A stretch of DNA of 64,000 nt, taken from the NCBI RefSeq assembly GCF_000577335.1, contig NZ_CBYL010000012.1:1-64000 (forward strand), in the 5' to 3' direction. This document shows positions 1-8,393 of the stretch, piece by piece (position 1 is the first letter of the stretch; the number at the start of each line of letters is the position of its first letter). A program made the translations under genes and the position numbers. The notes under the pieces were generated by a model that saw only the letters and a list, made by a program, of their open reading frames with translations, did not search any database and had not been told where the DNA came from. Origin of the DNA: Faecalispora jeddahensis (lineage in GTDB: Bacteria; Bacillota; Clostridia; Oscillospirales; Acutalibacteraceae).

Positions 1-524
1 TTTTGAATCTCTACCATGCCGGATTGCATCATTTCGTTGATTTCCGTCCAGGTAATGTGAGAATACAGTTCATTTTCCTCACCGGACTCACTGTACTTTT
101 GCGTAAAATACCCGATCGGCGAGATCACGATCTTCATATTATATTTTAAGGACAAGGGGTAGGCATACAAATAGTTGTTATAGTATCCGTCGTCAAAGGT
201 GAGCATCACGGGCTTTTCCGGCAAAGGCTTATCATTGTCGACATAATCAATGAGATCCTGAACCACTACTGCGGTATAGCCCTTCTCTTTTAAATATTTC
301 ATGTCGTTTTCCAGCAGCTGTGGGGAGATCATATAGGTTCCCTGGTGCCGGCTGTCCTTTACTATCCCGTGGTACATTACAATCGTGAGCGGCACCCCTT
401 CAAATTTCCGGTTGATGCCCAGCGCACCCACGGTGGCCCCTGTAACACCGGTGACCAGCAGAATCATAACCATCATCAGAGCGGCCAGATTTTTTTTATT
501 TCGAAGACTGACAGTGAAAAACAT
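1..524 (-). CDS. Polysaccharide deacetylase (NodB-type), C-terminus cut by window edge
   Basis: Reading the minus strand gives an uninterrupted frame that runs off the left edge. It begins with a basic start and one hydrophobic segment (about residues 13-35), then VMYHGI and, further on, LTFDDGYYNN, the metal-binding motif 1 of NodB-family carbohydrate esterases. These enzymes remove N-acetyl or O-acetyl groups from cell-wall glycans outside the membrane; the single N-terminal helix suggests a membrane-anchored extracellular enzyme. An ATG at 524 follows an AAAAGGGG site by about 9 bases; an in-frame ATG at 530 is the alternative. It diverges from the transglutaminase/pilus operon. The exact substrate cannot be judged from the fragment. 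Confidence 0.85.
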   Translation of the reverse strand, partial: MFFTVSLRNKKNLAALMMVMILLVTGVTGATVGALGINRKFEGVPLTIVMYHGIVKDSRHQGTYMISPQLLENDMKYLKEKGYTAVVVQDLIDYVDNDKPLPEKPVMLTFDDGYYNNYLYAYPLSLKYNMKIVISPIGYFTQKYSESGEENELYSHITWTEINEMMQSGMVEIQ

Positions 525-670
525 GAGCATAGGCCCCTTTTCTTTTTATAATGAAGTCAATTTACTTGCAACCTGGAAAAAGAAGAAAACATCACAACAA
601 TCAGTCGCTTCACATTTTTGAGCGTAATAAAAGCCTACTCAAATAGAAAGTAAGCTTTTCGATTATTTTG

Positions 671-699
671 TTGTATTTTTTTATGACCCATGATATACT
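671..699 (+). promoter_or_regulatory. Sigma-A-like promoter upstream of transglutaminase/pilus operon
   Basis: TTGTAT, a 17-base spacer and TATACT, the latter preceded by TG one base upstream (extended -10). It points toward the lipoprotein gene 150 bases downstream. The 531-846 gap otherwise holds only an imperfect AAAAGC..GCTTTT hairpin at about 627-656 and the palindrome listed separately; no gene is seen in it. Confidence 0.5.
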
Positions 700-777
700 A
701 AAAATAAACAATAACTTTTCCTGAAATATCCAAATATTTCTTTGAATCAGATACTTTTCTCAGCAAAATAGGACGAT

Positions 778-798
778 AAATCCATATTATATGGATTT
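778..798. promoter_or_regulatory. Perfect 21-bp palindrome upstream of the pilus operon
   Basis: Nine-base arms (AAATCCATA and its complement) around a 3-base centre, lying between the predicted promoter and the ribosome site of the lipoprotein gene. It could be an operator for a dimeric regulator or a hairpin in the 5' leader. No regulator consensus that I recognise fits it. Confidence 0.4.
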
Positions 799-846
799 AT
801 CAATCTGTTCTAAATTTGCGCAATTCGTTTTTTCGGAGGCTTCCCC

Positions 847-1842
847 ATGAAAAAGTTAAGACTACCGTGCCCTAAAAAAATAACTGCGCTTTGTTTGCTG
901 CTTGCCAGCACCTCGCTGCTCGGCGCATGCGCGCCGGTCACTTCTGCTGAGGTTATGGCCCGCAACAGCGTTTTATCCGCAGCGGCTCTTCTGAACCGTC
1001 CCGCCGCAAATACGGAAAACCACATCTCTGCATCGAATGACGGTATTGTAAAGCAGATGGCCTATGAATCTGTTCCGTTCCAAACGGCCGCATCAACGGT
1101 ATACTCCCGTAACGGCGTTATCATTGATGCCAGCACCGCTTCCAACGGCTATGTTCAGATCAAGTATGCGGGTGCCGAAAAGCGGTTGAAGGTTCAGATC
1201 AGAAAGGACAGTGTGGCCTACAATTACGATTTGAACAGCAAAGGCGTTCCGGAAACATACTCACTGCAAATGGGAAGCGGACAGTATTCCATCCGCGTTT
1301 TGGAAAACGTATCCGGGAATTACTATAAAGAATTATATAATCTTCCTCTGGCGGTAACGCTCTCGAGCGAAACGGCTCCGTTTCTGCATGCAAATCAGTA
1401 TGTCAATTACAGTGCTTCCTCTCTGGCGGCACAAAAGGCTGCGGAACTGTGTGCAGCTTCCGGCACCGACGTGGAAAAACTCAAAGCCATTTACAACTAT
1501 ATGATCCAAAACATTAAATATGATTACGATAAGGCTGCCAAGGTAACCTCCAGCTATGTACCGAATGTGGACGCGGTTCTGACTGCTCAGAAGGGAATCT
1601 GCTTTGATTACTCTTCTCTGATGGCAGCGATGCTCCGTTCTCAGGGGATTCCCTCTAAAGTGGTGGTTGGATCTGTTGATACACTCGCCGTCACACATGC
1701 CTGGAATGAGGTTTATTTACAGGGAACCGGATGGATCACCATCAAGATCGAGGTATCCAAAACAGGCTGGAATCTGATGGATTCCACACTGGGTGCGTCC
1801 AATACCGTCGGAGCCGGATACACGGCGGCCCGTATCTATTAA
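847..1842 (+). CDS. Transglutaminase-like lipoprotein
   Basis: A 331-residue exported protein. The N-terminus is a lipoprotein signal with lipobox LLGAC (Cys about residue 27). The C-terminal half is a transglutaminase-like (papain-fold) domain: the Cys of KGICFDYSS, the His of VTHAWNEVY and the Asp of NLMDSTLG form the usual Cys-His-Asp triad. Such domains in Clostridia act as peptidases or cross-linkers on surface proteins or peptidoglycan. Start chosen from GGAGG seven bases upstream. The pilC gene follows after 24 bases, so this protein is probably co-transcribed with the pilus-like machinery. Substrate unknown. Confidence 0.85.
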   Translation: MKKLRLPCPKKITALCLLLASTSLLGACAPVTSAEVMARNSVLSAAALLNRPAANTENHISASNDGIVKQMAYESVPFQTAASTVYSRNGVIIDASTASNGYVQIKYAGAEKRLKVQIRKDSVAYNYDLNSKGVPETYSLQMGSGQYSIRVLENVSGNYYKELYNLPLAVTLSSETAPFLHANQYVNYSASSLAAQKAAELCAASGTDVEKLKAIYNYMIQNIKYDYDKAAKVTSSYVPNVDAVLTAQKGICFDYSSLMAAMLRSQGIPSKVVVGSVDTLAVTHAWNEVYLQGTGWITIKIEVSKTGWNLMDSTLGASNTVGAGYTAARIY

Positions 1843-1866
1843 CCGACGAAAGCCGGAGGAAACAAT

Positions 1867-2919
1867 ATGCAACAAAAAGAATGTACCGTTTTTACAGCAG
1901 GTGAGCTTTCGTTGATCTGCTCACAAATTTCCTGGATGTTAGAATCGGCAATTCCTTTGGAAGAAGGAATTGCCGTAATTTGTGAAAACACTGAAAATCC
2001 CAGGCAGAAAAAGATGCTTCAAAGCGTGTGCGACGCAGTTACCCAGAGCGGCTCGTTCAGTCAGGCCATGCGTGAATCCGGTTTTTTCCCTTCCTATATG
2101 GTTTCTATGGTAGAGATCGGGAAAAAGACCGGCAGACTGGACGACGTGATGGCTGGCCTGGCCGTTTACTATGAACGGGAGGATCAGATCTGGCGCCAGA
2201 TCAAGGGAGCCGTCACCTATCCCCTGGTATTGATTTTTATGGTCGCGGCAATCCTTGGCGTGCTTTCCGCCAAGATTCTGCCGGTATTCCAGCAGGTATT
2301 TGACGGTTTAGGCGAGGATTACTCCGCTGTTTCGTTTCGTGCGGTCAATATGGGGATCGCCGCCGGCCGGGTCACTGTGATCATTATGCTGCTGGTTGGG
2401 CTTTCTATCCTTCTTGCACTCCTGTTCGCCGGAACTCAACGCGGCCACGCCGCTTTTCTTTCCGTGTGCTACCGAATCCCTTTCCTCGCCAGGATCATCA
2501 ACGGGATCGATTCCGCTCAGTTTGCTTCTGCGCTGTCCATCCTGCTCAGCAGCGGTTACGACGTTTCGGAATCTTTAAACCTGATGCCGGAACTTCTGCA
2601 GAACCCTCGCAACCTTGAAAACGCGAAGAAAGCGGCTCAGGCCGTGGAAGATGGAGCCTCCCTTTCAGCCGCCCTGCGGCAGACCGAGCTCTTCTCCGGG
2701 CCGCGCTACAGTATGATCCGCGTGGGAGAAAGCGCCGGCAGCATAGAAAAAGTTCTGTCGAAAATTGCCGACATCGATACCGAGGAAGCGTTGGAGCTGA
2801 TGAACCAGAAAATCGCCCTGATTGAACCGGTTTTGGTCGGTCTGGTTTCTGTGGTGATCGGTGCGCTCCTGCTTTCCGTGATGCTTCCGCTGATTGGGAT
2901 CATGACCAGCATGATTTAG
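1867..2919 (+). CDS. Type IV pilus/type II secretion inner-membrane platform protein (PilC/GspF family)
   Basis: A 350-residue protein with the two repeated GspF domains (about 15-135 and 215-335) and three membrane segments (near 115-135, 170-190 and the C-terminus). PilC/GspF proteins form the membrane platform that couples the cytosolic ATPase to pilin polymerisation. The start has a GGAGG eight bases upstream. It is followed by four pilin-like genes and PilT in one strand and tight spacing, which supports a pilus or pseudopilus assembly role. Family call is firm; which appendage it builds is not known. Confidence 0.9.
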   Translation: MQQKECTVFTAGELSLICSQISWMLESAIPLEEGIAVICENTENPRQKKMLQSVCDAVTQSGSFSQAMRESGFFPSYMVSMVEIGKKTGRLDDVMAGLAVYYEREDQIWRQIKGAVTYPLVLIFMVAAILGVLSAKILPVFQQVFDGLGEDYSAVSFRAVNMGIAAGRVTVIIMLLVGLSILLALLFAGTQRGHAAFLSVCYRIPFLARIINGIDSAQFASALSILLSSGYDVSESLNLMPELLQNPRNLENAKKAAQAVEDGASLSAALRQTELFSGPRYSMIRVGESAGSIEKVLSKIADIDTEEALELMNQKIALIEPVLVGLVSVVIGALLLSVMLPLIGIMTSMI

Positions 2920-2931
2920 AGAGGGATTTTC

Positions 2932-3246
2932 ATGAACATGCGCCGTTTTTTATCTGTGGCCCTGTTTGCAGTGCTTCTTGCCGCCCTTTCGATCGGTTTT
3001 ACCCATCTGGAGCGGATCAATCACCAGAATGCCAGTAATCTGCTGCTTCAAAAAATCGACCGGGCTGTCATCAACTGCTATGCGATTGAGGGAACCTATC
3101 CTCCCAGCTTTGCATATCTGGAAGAAAACTACGGAATCCATATTGATGACAAAAAATACTACGTCGACTATCAGATTTTCGCTTCGAACATTAAGCCCGA
3201 AATTCGCCTTGTGGAGCGGGGACATTCCGAGGAGGCCAAGCCGTGA
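2932..3246 (+). CDS. Small pilin-like membrane protein
   Basis: 104 residues with one N-terminal hydrophobic helix (about 5-23) and a soluble remainder containing YAIEGTYPPSFAYLEENYG, a pattern that resembles the globular start of type II pseudopilins, where a helix is followed by 'YP.....L'. There is no clear prepilin-peptidase cleavage glycine before the helix. It lies 12 bases after pilC and its stop overlaps the GTG start of the next gene. Probably a minor pilin-like subunit; this is inferred from size, topology and position. Confidence 0.6.
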   Translation: MNMRRFLSVALFAVLLAALSIGFTHLERINHQNASNLLLQKIDRAVINCYAIEGTYPPSFAYLEENYGIHIDDKKYYVDYQIFASNIKPEIRLVERGHSEEAKP

Positions 3247-3716
3247 ACCCAAAAGCACACCAGTCTACGCAAACCCTCTTCGCTCTGCTGATTGCCTGTG
3301 TTTTTACCGCCGCTTCGCTTTTTCTGGTGGTATTGGGAGCCGATTCCTACCGGAACAGTCTGCACTCGATCACTGTCAATCACCAGATTCGTGCCGCACT
3401 TTCTTATACGGCCAACCAGATTCGTTCCGCAGACAACGCGGAGAATATTTCGATTGAATCGCTTGACGGTCAACAGGTGCTGTTGATTCGTTCTGAGGAA
3501 GCCGAGCGGAACGGAAACACCTATCTGTATTTCCGCAACGGATATTTGATGGAGCTTTTTGCCGGCGGTCAGGACCCTTTTGAGCCGGAATATGGAGAGA
3601 AAATAACGGAAATCAAACAGTTTGCCGTAACCAAAAGCGGCAATTTATTTGTTGTCTCCGCGACTGCTCTGAACGGCAGGCAATTTTCAGTTTCTGTCTG
3701 CCCAAGAGCCTCTTAA
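3243..3716 (+). CDS. Pilus-operon membrane protein, DUF4860-like
   Basis: 157 residues with a single N-terminal membrane helix (about 10-33) followed by a soluble beta-rich region. It starts at GTG, overlapping the previous stop (GTGA), which implies translational coupling. Its size and layout match the small proteins annotated as DUF4860 in clostridial pilus-like operons, as far as I recall. No catalytic motif is visible. Likely a minor pilin-like or assembly subunit of the same appendage. Confidence 0.55.
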   Translation: MNPKAHQSTQTLFALLIACVFTAASLFLVVLGADSYRNSLHSITVNHQIRAALSYTANQIRSADNAENISIESLDGQQVLLIRSEEAERNGNTYLYFRNGYLMELFAGGQDPFEPEYGEKITEIKQFAVTKSGNLFVVSATALNGRQFSVSVCPRAS

Positions 3717-3735
3717 CAGAATGAGGTGAAGCCTG

Positions 3736-4200
3736 ATGAAATACGCCGTGCGGATTCATCCTTTTTTTATAGAAATTCTTTTTGTGATCTTTTTTCTCGC
3801 AGTTTCTTCCGTCGCCGTATTGCAGATTTATGTTGCAACGAACACTGCCGCAAAAAAGAACACAGATACCCAGTTTGCTATGGCAGCCGCGCAAACGGCT
3901 GCAGAAACACTGCACTCTGTGAAAAGCCCCGCTGACGCAGAGCAGGCTTTTGGAGAAAAGAAAACGACAGAGCAGGGGGAGATTATTCTCACCCAATATG
4001 ACGAGAACTGGGCCCCGGTCTCTTCAGGCGGCATTTACTACGCGGAAAAGCAGCTTCAGTCTACCCCGGTGGAAGCCGGTACCATTATGACATTGCGGAT
4101 TTCAGTTTATTCCGAGAAAAACAATGATAAAAAAGAGCTTTTCTCTCTGACCTCTCAGCGCTATTTCCCCTCTTTCGGCTCAGAACAGGAGGGTGCGTAG
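3736..4200 (+). CDS. Pseudopilin-like protein
   Basis: 154 residues. A short basic leader is followed by a strongly hydrophobic helix (about 9-30: FFIEILFVIFFLAVSS) and an extended amphipathic stretch, the topology of a prepilin with N-terminal methylation-like segment; the FIE at the start of the helix resembles the Phe-x-x-x-Glu of type IV pilins. The globular part is not recognisable. A GAGG site precedes the ATG. Next gene starts directly after its stop. Confidence 0.55.
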   Translation: MKYAVRIHPFFIEILFVIFFLAVSSVAVLQIYVATNTAAKKNTDTQFAMAAAQTAAETLHSVKSPADAEQAFGEKKTTEQGEIILTQYDENWAPVSSGGIYYAEKQLQSTPVEAGTIMTLRISVYSEKNNDKKELFSLTSQRYFPSFGSEQEGA

Positions 4201-4698
4201 ATGAAGCAGAGCAGAAGACTGCCGTTCCCGGGCGTAGGCCTTTCTTCCCTCTTTATGGTGTTTGTCATTTTGTGCCTGACCGCCTTTGGCATCCTGTCCT
4301 TTTCCGCCGCGAAATCGGACTGGGATCTCACACAAAAGCACGTGCAAAGCGTTCAGGCCTATTATGCCGCCGACTCCAAGGCACAGCAGGTGCTGAGCGG
4401 CATTGACGCAAGGCTCTATCGCCTTCTTCAGGAAAATCCCGCTGTGAGTGAAACGGAGCTGGCCCGGCACCTGAACGGTACTGTGATCGACGATGTTTCT
4501 TTATCTCTTACAGAGGATTCTTCCGGCAGTAAAATTGCTTTTTCGGTACCTGCGGGTTCTGTTCAGGAAATCCAGGTGGAGATACAGCCCATAACCGGGC
4601 CGGAGCGCTATCGGGTTCTTAGCTACCGGCTGGCTGCCTCCAATGAATGGAACGGCGCCGATCAGCCGCTGGAGCTCTGGCAGGGCTCTCAGCCTTAA
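4201..4698 (+). CDS. Pseudopilin-like protein, PilX-like topology
   Basis: 165 residues with an N-terminal membrane helix (about 10-33) then a long helix rich in Ala/Gln and a soluble domain; 'YYAADSKAQQVLSGIDARL' resembles the post-helix region of PilX/GspK-type minor pilins, which carry 'YYAAEAG' at the same place. The ATG abuts the preceding stop, and the ribosome site (AGGAGG) lies inside the preceding gene's end. Likely a minor pilin of the operon's appendage. Confidence 0.55.
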   Translation: MKQSRRLPFPGVGLSSLFMVFVILCLTAFGILSFSAAKSDWDLTQKHVQSVQAYYAADSKAQQVLSGIDARLYRLLQENPAVSETELARHLNGTVIDDVSLSLTEDSSGSKIAFSVPAGSVQEIQVEIQPITGPERYRVLSYRLAASNEWNGADQPLELWQGSQP

Positions 4699-4723
4699 CT
4701 GAAATGAAAGGAATCTCAACCCC

Positions 4724-5785
4724 ATGGAAATGATGGAAATGCTTCAAACAGCCGTGTCAAAAGGTGCATCCGATATTTTCATTATCTCTGGCTGCCCGGC
4801 TTCCTATAAAATCAACGACGTGATTCAGCCGATGAACGAGGAAAAGCTGATGCCGGACAACGCAAAGCAGATGATCTCGCGCATATTTGAAATTGCGAGC
4901 CAGCGTGATTTTCAGTCCTTTTTGCAGAAGGGCGACGACGATTTCTCCTTTTCCATTCCCAAGCTGGGGCGGTTTCGCTGCAACGCATATCTGCAGCGGA
5001 ATTCCTGTGCGGCCGTTCTTCGCATTCTGGGGTTTGAACTCCCCGAGCCTCACGCACTCCACATCCCCCAAGCTGTGATGGATCTTGCCAATAAAGAGCG
5101 GGGACTGGTTTTGATTACCGGCCCGGCCGGCAGCGGCAAAACCACCACTCTCGCGTGCCTGATCGAACAGATCAATCAAACGCGCAACAGCCATATTATT
5201 ACGATTGAAGACCCGATCGAGTTTTTGCATGCACATAAAAAAAGCATTGTCAGCCAGCGTGAAATCGACAACGATACCCGGGGATATATTCCGGCGCTTC
5301 GTGCTGCGCTGCGGCAGGCACCCGATGTGATTTTAATCGGTGAAATGCGCGACTACGAAACCATTTCCACAGCTGTAACAGCGGCTGAAACCGGCCAGCT
5401 GATCTTCTCTACGCTTCACACTCTGGGTGCTTCCAATGCGATTGACCGCATTGTCGACGTGTTTCCCCAGAACCAGCAGTATCAAATCCGCGTTCAGCTT
5501 TCGATGGTGCTGCAGGCCGTCGTTTCCCAGCAGCTGATTCCTTCAATCGACGGTACCCTTGTTCCCACATTTGAAATCCTGCTTGTTAACAGCGCGATCC
5601 GCCACATGATCCGTGAGGCGAAAACCCATCAGATCGACAATACCATTTCCGCAAACGCGGCAATCGGAATGCTCTCAATGGATAGCGACCTGCTGCGCCT
5701 TTATCGGGAAGGGATCATTTCCAAGGAAAACGCGCTCACTTACTGCACCAATGTGGAATTGATGAATAAAAAGCTGTCTATGTGA
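4724..5785 (+). CDS. PilT-type pilus motor ATPase
   Basis: 353 residues, the usual PilT length. Walker A GPAGSGKTTT at about residue 135, Walker B/Asp box DVILIGEMRDYET near 203, and the 'STLHT' histidine box near 229 are all present; the C-terminal HMIREAKTHQI corresponds to the AIRNLIRE element of PilT. PilT hexamers drive pilus retraction, but in operons lacking another motor they may do both jobs. No PilB/GspE-like extension ATPase and no prepilin peptidase are present here. A terminator follows, closing the operon. Confidence 0.92.
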   Translation: MEMMEMLQTAVSKGASDIFIISGCPASYKINDVIQPMNEEKLMPDNAKQMISRIFEIASQRDFQSFLQKGDDDFSFSIPKLGRFRCNAYLQRNSCAAVLRILGFELPEPHALHIPQAVMDLANKERGLVLITGPAGSGKTTTLACLIEQINQTRNSHIITIEDPIEFLHAHKKSIVSQREIDNDTRGYIPALRAALRQAPDVILIGEMRDYETISTAVTAAETGQLIFSTLHTLGASNAIDRIVDVFPQNQQYQIRVQLSMVLQAVVSQQLIPSIDGTLVPTFEILLVNSAIRHMIREAKTHQIDNTISANAAIGMLSMDSDLLRLYREGIISKENALTYCTNVELMNKKLSM

Positions 5786-5828
5786 TTTTCTGTCAGCACA
5801 ACCAGAAACACATATTTTCTCAAAAGAG

Positions 5829-5867
5829 AAAGCTCCTGTTCCAGATTCTTCGGAACAGGAGCTTTTC
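5829..5867 (+). terminator. Intrinsic terminator of the pilus operon
   Basis: Stem AGCTCCTGTTCC/GGAACAGGAGCT with a short loop and a T-run, 45 bases after pilT. Confidence 0.85.
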
Positions 5868-5908
5868 AATGATCGGGTTTTGCGCTCGGCAAAATAATAC
5901 CTGATTCA

Positions 5909-5953
5909 AAAGGGCCTCCGGAGACTGAACAATCCGTCTCTGGAGGCCCCTTT
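5909..5953 (-). terminator. Terminator of the hemolysin III-type gene
   Basis: Long stem (GGGCCTCC..GGAGGCCC) with T-tract on the minus strand, just downstream of the 5972-6712 gene. Confidence 0.8.
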
Positions 5954-5971
5954 ATTATTTGAAATCTTTCT

Positions 5972-6712
5972 TTACAACAATTCCACCACATGATAAATCA
6001 TAAAGAAATGCAGGATGCTGCCGGCCAGCACAAACAGGTGCCACACGCAGTGCAGGTAAGAGATCTTCTTCCCTTTCTGATAAATCAAAGCGCCCACAGT
6101 ATAAGCAACGCCGCCTGCAATCAATAAAATCAAATCGCGCAGCTGAAGCGCCTGAATCAAAGGCCCGAATGCAAACACGACAATCCAGCCCATCGCAATG
6201 TAGCAGATCATCGATAGCTTGCGGAAACGCTCCATATCCACTATATTCAAAAGGATGCCGGCAATAGCGGCGGCCCATACAATAGAAAAAAGGACAAAGC
6301 CCGTTTTCCCCGCTAACGCGATCAATGTGATCGGCGTATAGGAACCGGCAATCAGCAGAAATATGGTGCAATGGTCCAGCACCTGAAACACGCGCTTGGC
6401 CTTGCACACGCCAAAGGCATGGTACATGGTAGAAACAAAATACAGCAAAAAGAGAGTTACTGCATAAATGCTGACAACCGCCTGCGGAAAAATCTCTTTT
6501 GGAGCCGCAGCCTGCAGAAGAAATAAGGCTACCAGCGCCAAAATGGCCCCGATGCCGTGTGTAACCGCATTCGCAACCTCTTCTCCTACACTGTACGACG
6601 GCAATCCCAATTCGCAGCGCCTGGTTTTACGCCACTCGTTTTTCTCTTCTCTTGTTTTTTCTTTGAGCGCATACCCGTTTAAGTGCAGCGCCCGTTCTGA
6701 TTGTTCTGCCAA
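5972..6712 (-). CDS. Hemolysin III / YqfA family (PAQR) membrane protein
   Basis: 246 residues with about seven membrane helices and the conserved PAQR residues: EEVANAVTHGIGA at the start of the core, STMYHAF, DHCTIFLLIAGSYTP, and HCVWHLFVLAGSILHF near the C-terminus. These His/Asp/Ser residues form the metal site of the family. The function of bacterial members is unsettled; some affect membrane lipid homeostasis. Starts at TTG with GGAGG nine bases upstream. It is a single-gene unit with its own promoter and terminator. Confidence 0.88.
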   Translation of the reverse strand: MAEQSERALHLNGYALKEKTREEKNEWRKTRRCELGLPSYSVGEEVANAVTHGIGAILALVALFLLQAAAPKEIFPQAVVSIYAVTLFLLYFVSTMYHAFGVCKAKRVFQVLDHCTIFLLIAGSYTPITLIALAGKTGFVLFSIVWAAAIAGILLNIVDMERFRKLSMICYIAMGWIVVFAFGPLIQALQLRDLILLIAGGVAYTVGALIYQKGKKISYLHCVWHLFVLAGSILHFFMIYHVVELL

Positions 6713-6766
6713 TTTGAGGCACCTCCGTCCTGTGTAATGTAGTTTTAAAAACTAGATGTTATAATT

Positions 6767-6795
6767 ATATTAATCCTAATCATTCGGTTTGTCAA
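6767..6795 (-). promoter_or_regulatory. Promoter of the hemolysin III-type gene with a leader palindrome
   Basis: On the minus strand TTGACA, a 17-base spacer and TAATAT. A 15-base palindrome (TAGTTTT-A-AAAACTA, 6740-6754) lies between the predicted start of transcription and the TTG codon and could be an operator. The remainder of 6713-7014 contains only the terminator listed next. Confidence 0.6.
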
Positions 6796-6920
6796 TTGGT
6801 TTCAGATAAAATTTTATTAAATTTTACAACTGAAAATGTCTTTGGTTTTTCATTAAAATGGATTTTTCTTTCCCAAAACAGCTTGAACAGAAAAAATGAA
6901 AATATACACTTTCAGCGGTA

Positions 6921-6957
6921 AAAAAGATGGTTCCAGCCAGAGCCAAAACCATCCCTT
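6921..6957 (-). terminator. Terminator after the DUF3006 gene
   Basis: On the minus strand GATGGTT ... AACCATC followed by six T, 60 bases downstream of the DUF3006 stop. Confidence 0.65.
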
Positions 6958-7014
6958 TTACTGCGCAGCGTTTTCATTTTCCGAATCATTTCTGGATTGC
7001 TCATTGCAAAAAAA

Positions 7015-7236
7015 TCACGATTCCCACAAAGAATTCTGTTTTCGACGGATCAGACTGCGGCGTTCCGCAGTTTTTTCCGCATTGACCGAAAGGGTTCCGT
7101 CATCACCGATTTCCAGCACGTCCCCCTCGTGTACATCCTTCGGGAGCTCTGACAGCTCAATAGCAAAGAATTTTTTCTCTCCGTCCTCGCAGATGGCATA
7201 TACACCCTCGAAACGGTCGACAATCAGATTTTTCAT
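7015..7236 (-). CDS. DUF3006 family small protein
   Basis: 73 residues beginning MKNLIVDRFEGVYAICED, the typical DUF3006 pattern (a small OB-like/beta protein with conserved 'DRfEg..AvcE'). It begins four bases after the stop of the metallo-beta-lactamase protein gene. The pairing of a DUF3006 gene with a ComEC-C-terminal-like hydrolase is common in Clostridia, which suggests a functional link, but no biochemical role is known to me. Confidence 0.8.
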   Translation of the reverse strand: MKNLIVDRFEGVYAICEDGEKKFFAIELSELPKDVHEGDVLEIGDDGTLSVNAEKTAERRSLIRRKQNSLWES

Positions 7237-7240
7237 AGAA

Positions 7241-8182
7241 TCACCTTTCTGTTTGATAGGTAACGCTTATTCCGTCACTGCAGTATAGCAGCGTACCGCT
7301 GACATCGGTACGCCCAATCGTGGCGGAAAAACGGTTCAGACGATCCATCACCTCGCGGTTCGGCAGCTCATAATGACTATCCGCCACAGAAACCGCAGCA
7401 TATTTGGGGCGCACCGCAGCCAAAAAAGCGGCCGTGCTGGAGGTTTTGCTGCCATGGTGCCCCACTTTCAGCACATCTGCGCGAAGATCTTGCCTGAAAG
7501 ACAAAAGTGCCGACTCTTCCCCGGCCTCCGCGTCGCCCATCAGCAAAAACCGGGTCTGCCCGAACGTAAGCATCAGTACAATGGAATTGTTGTTTGTTGT
7601 GTCCAGCACCGACAGCGGCGCCAGCACCTGAACGGAAAGCTCCTCCAGATTCAAGGCGTCGCCGCCGCGCAGATACTCTACCGGTATCTGTTTCTCCTTC
7701 AGAGCCTCCATCGTATTGATGTAGGCAAAATCCGACGGAATCAGCTTTTCCGGCAGCTTCGGCATAAAGTAGCGACCAACTGAAAATTCTTCGATCACTC
7801 CTCCAAGCCCGCCGACATGGTCGCTGTCCGGATGCGTGTTAATGACATAATCGAGGGTCGTCACCCCACGTCTGGCCAGGTAGCGGCTCACGTTCTCAGC
7901 CTGATCCGGCGTTCCGCCATCTACCAGAATATATTTCCCCTGGCATTCCACCAGAATGGAGTCGGCTTTCCCAACCTCAAGCACATGCATCGACATGGGA
8001 TAACCATCTGCTACGCTCGAGAAGTCGGACAATCCGACGGCGGAAAACGCCTGTCGCCACCAGGCAGAATACCCTCCTGGAAACAAAACGGGTAAAATAC
8101 CAAGGCAAAGCAGAACTGCCGCAAGGGCGGTCAAAAATGCTCGCTTTTTTCGGAATTCCGCTTGGGTCGTTTGTGGCTTCAT
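7241..8182 (-). CDS. ComEC-like metallo-beta-lactamase fold hydrolase
   Basis: 313 residues. An N-terminal membrane helix (about 12-32) anchors an extracytoplasmic metallo-beta-lactamase domain with THPDSDHVGG as the metal-binding motif, then MGDAE and KVGHHGSKTS. This is the soluble hydrolase domain seen at the C-terminus of ComEC/Rec2, here without the competence channel, so it is probably a secreted nuclease or phosphodiesterase rather than a DNA-uptake channel. The ATG at 8182 is preferred over an upstream in-frame start at 8257 because GGAG lies 10 bases upstream. Substrate not established. Confidence 0.85.
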   Translation of the reverse strand: MKPQTTQAEFRKKRAFLTALAAVLLCLGILPVLFPGGYSAWWRQAFSAVGLSDFSSVADGYPMSMHVLEVGKADSILVECQGKYILVDGGTPDQAENVSRYLARRGVTTLDYVINTHPDSDHVGGLGGVIEEFSVGRYFMPKLPEKLIPSDFAYINTMEALKEKQIPVEYLRGGDALNLEELSVQVLAPLSVLDTTNNNSIVLMLTFGQTRFLLMGDAEAGEESALLSFRQDLRADVLKVGHHGSKTSSTAAFLAAVRPKYAAVSVADSHYELPNREVMDRLNRFSATIGRTDVSGTLLYCSDGISVTYQTER

Positions 8183-8393
8183 CCCAGGATTTCTCCTTTG
8201 AGCGGGTTTAGGGCTGGTATACAAATGAAAAATAAAGGATATTTTGAGGAACAACAAAATTAAAGTTGTGCCGCAGGAATCCTCTAAGGGTAAGCGTACA
8301 GAAGGTACAGGGATTATCCCAGAGTTTTTATGCAGCCGCAGCCTGTTTCCTGTTTCTGTCCGAAGGACACTGAAAACCAGTACCAGCAGTCTC

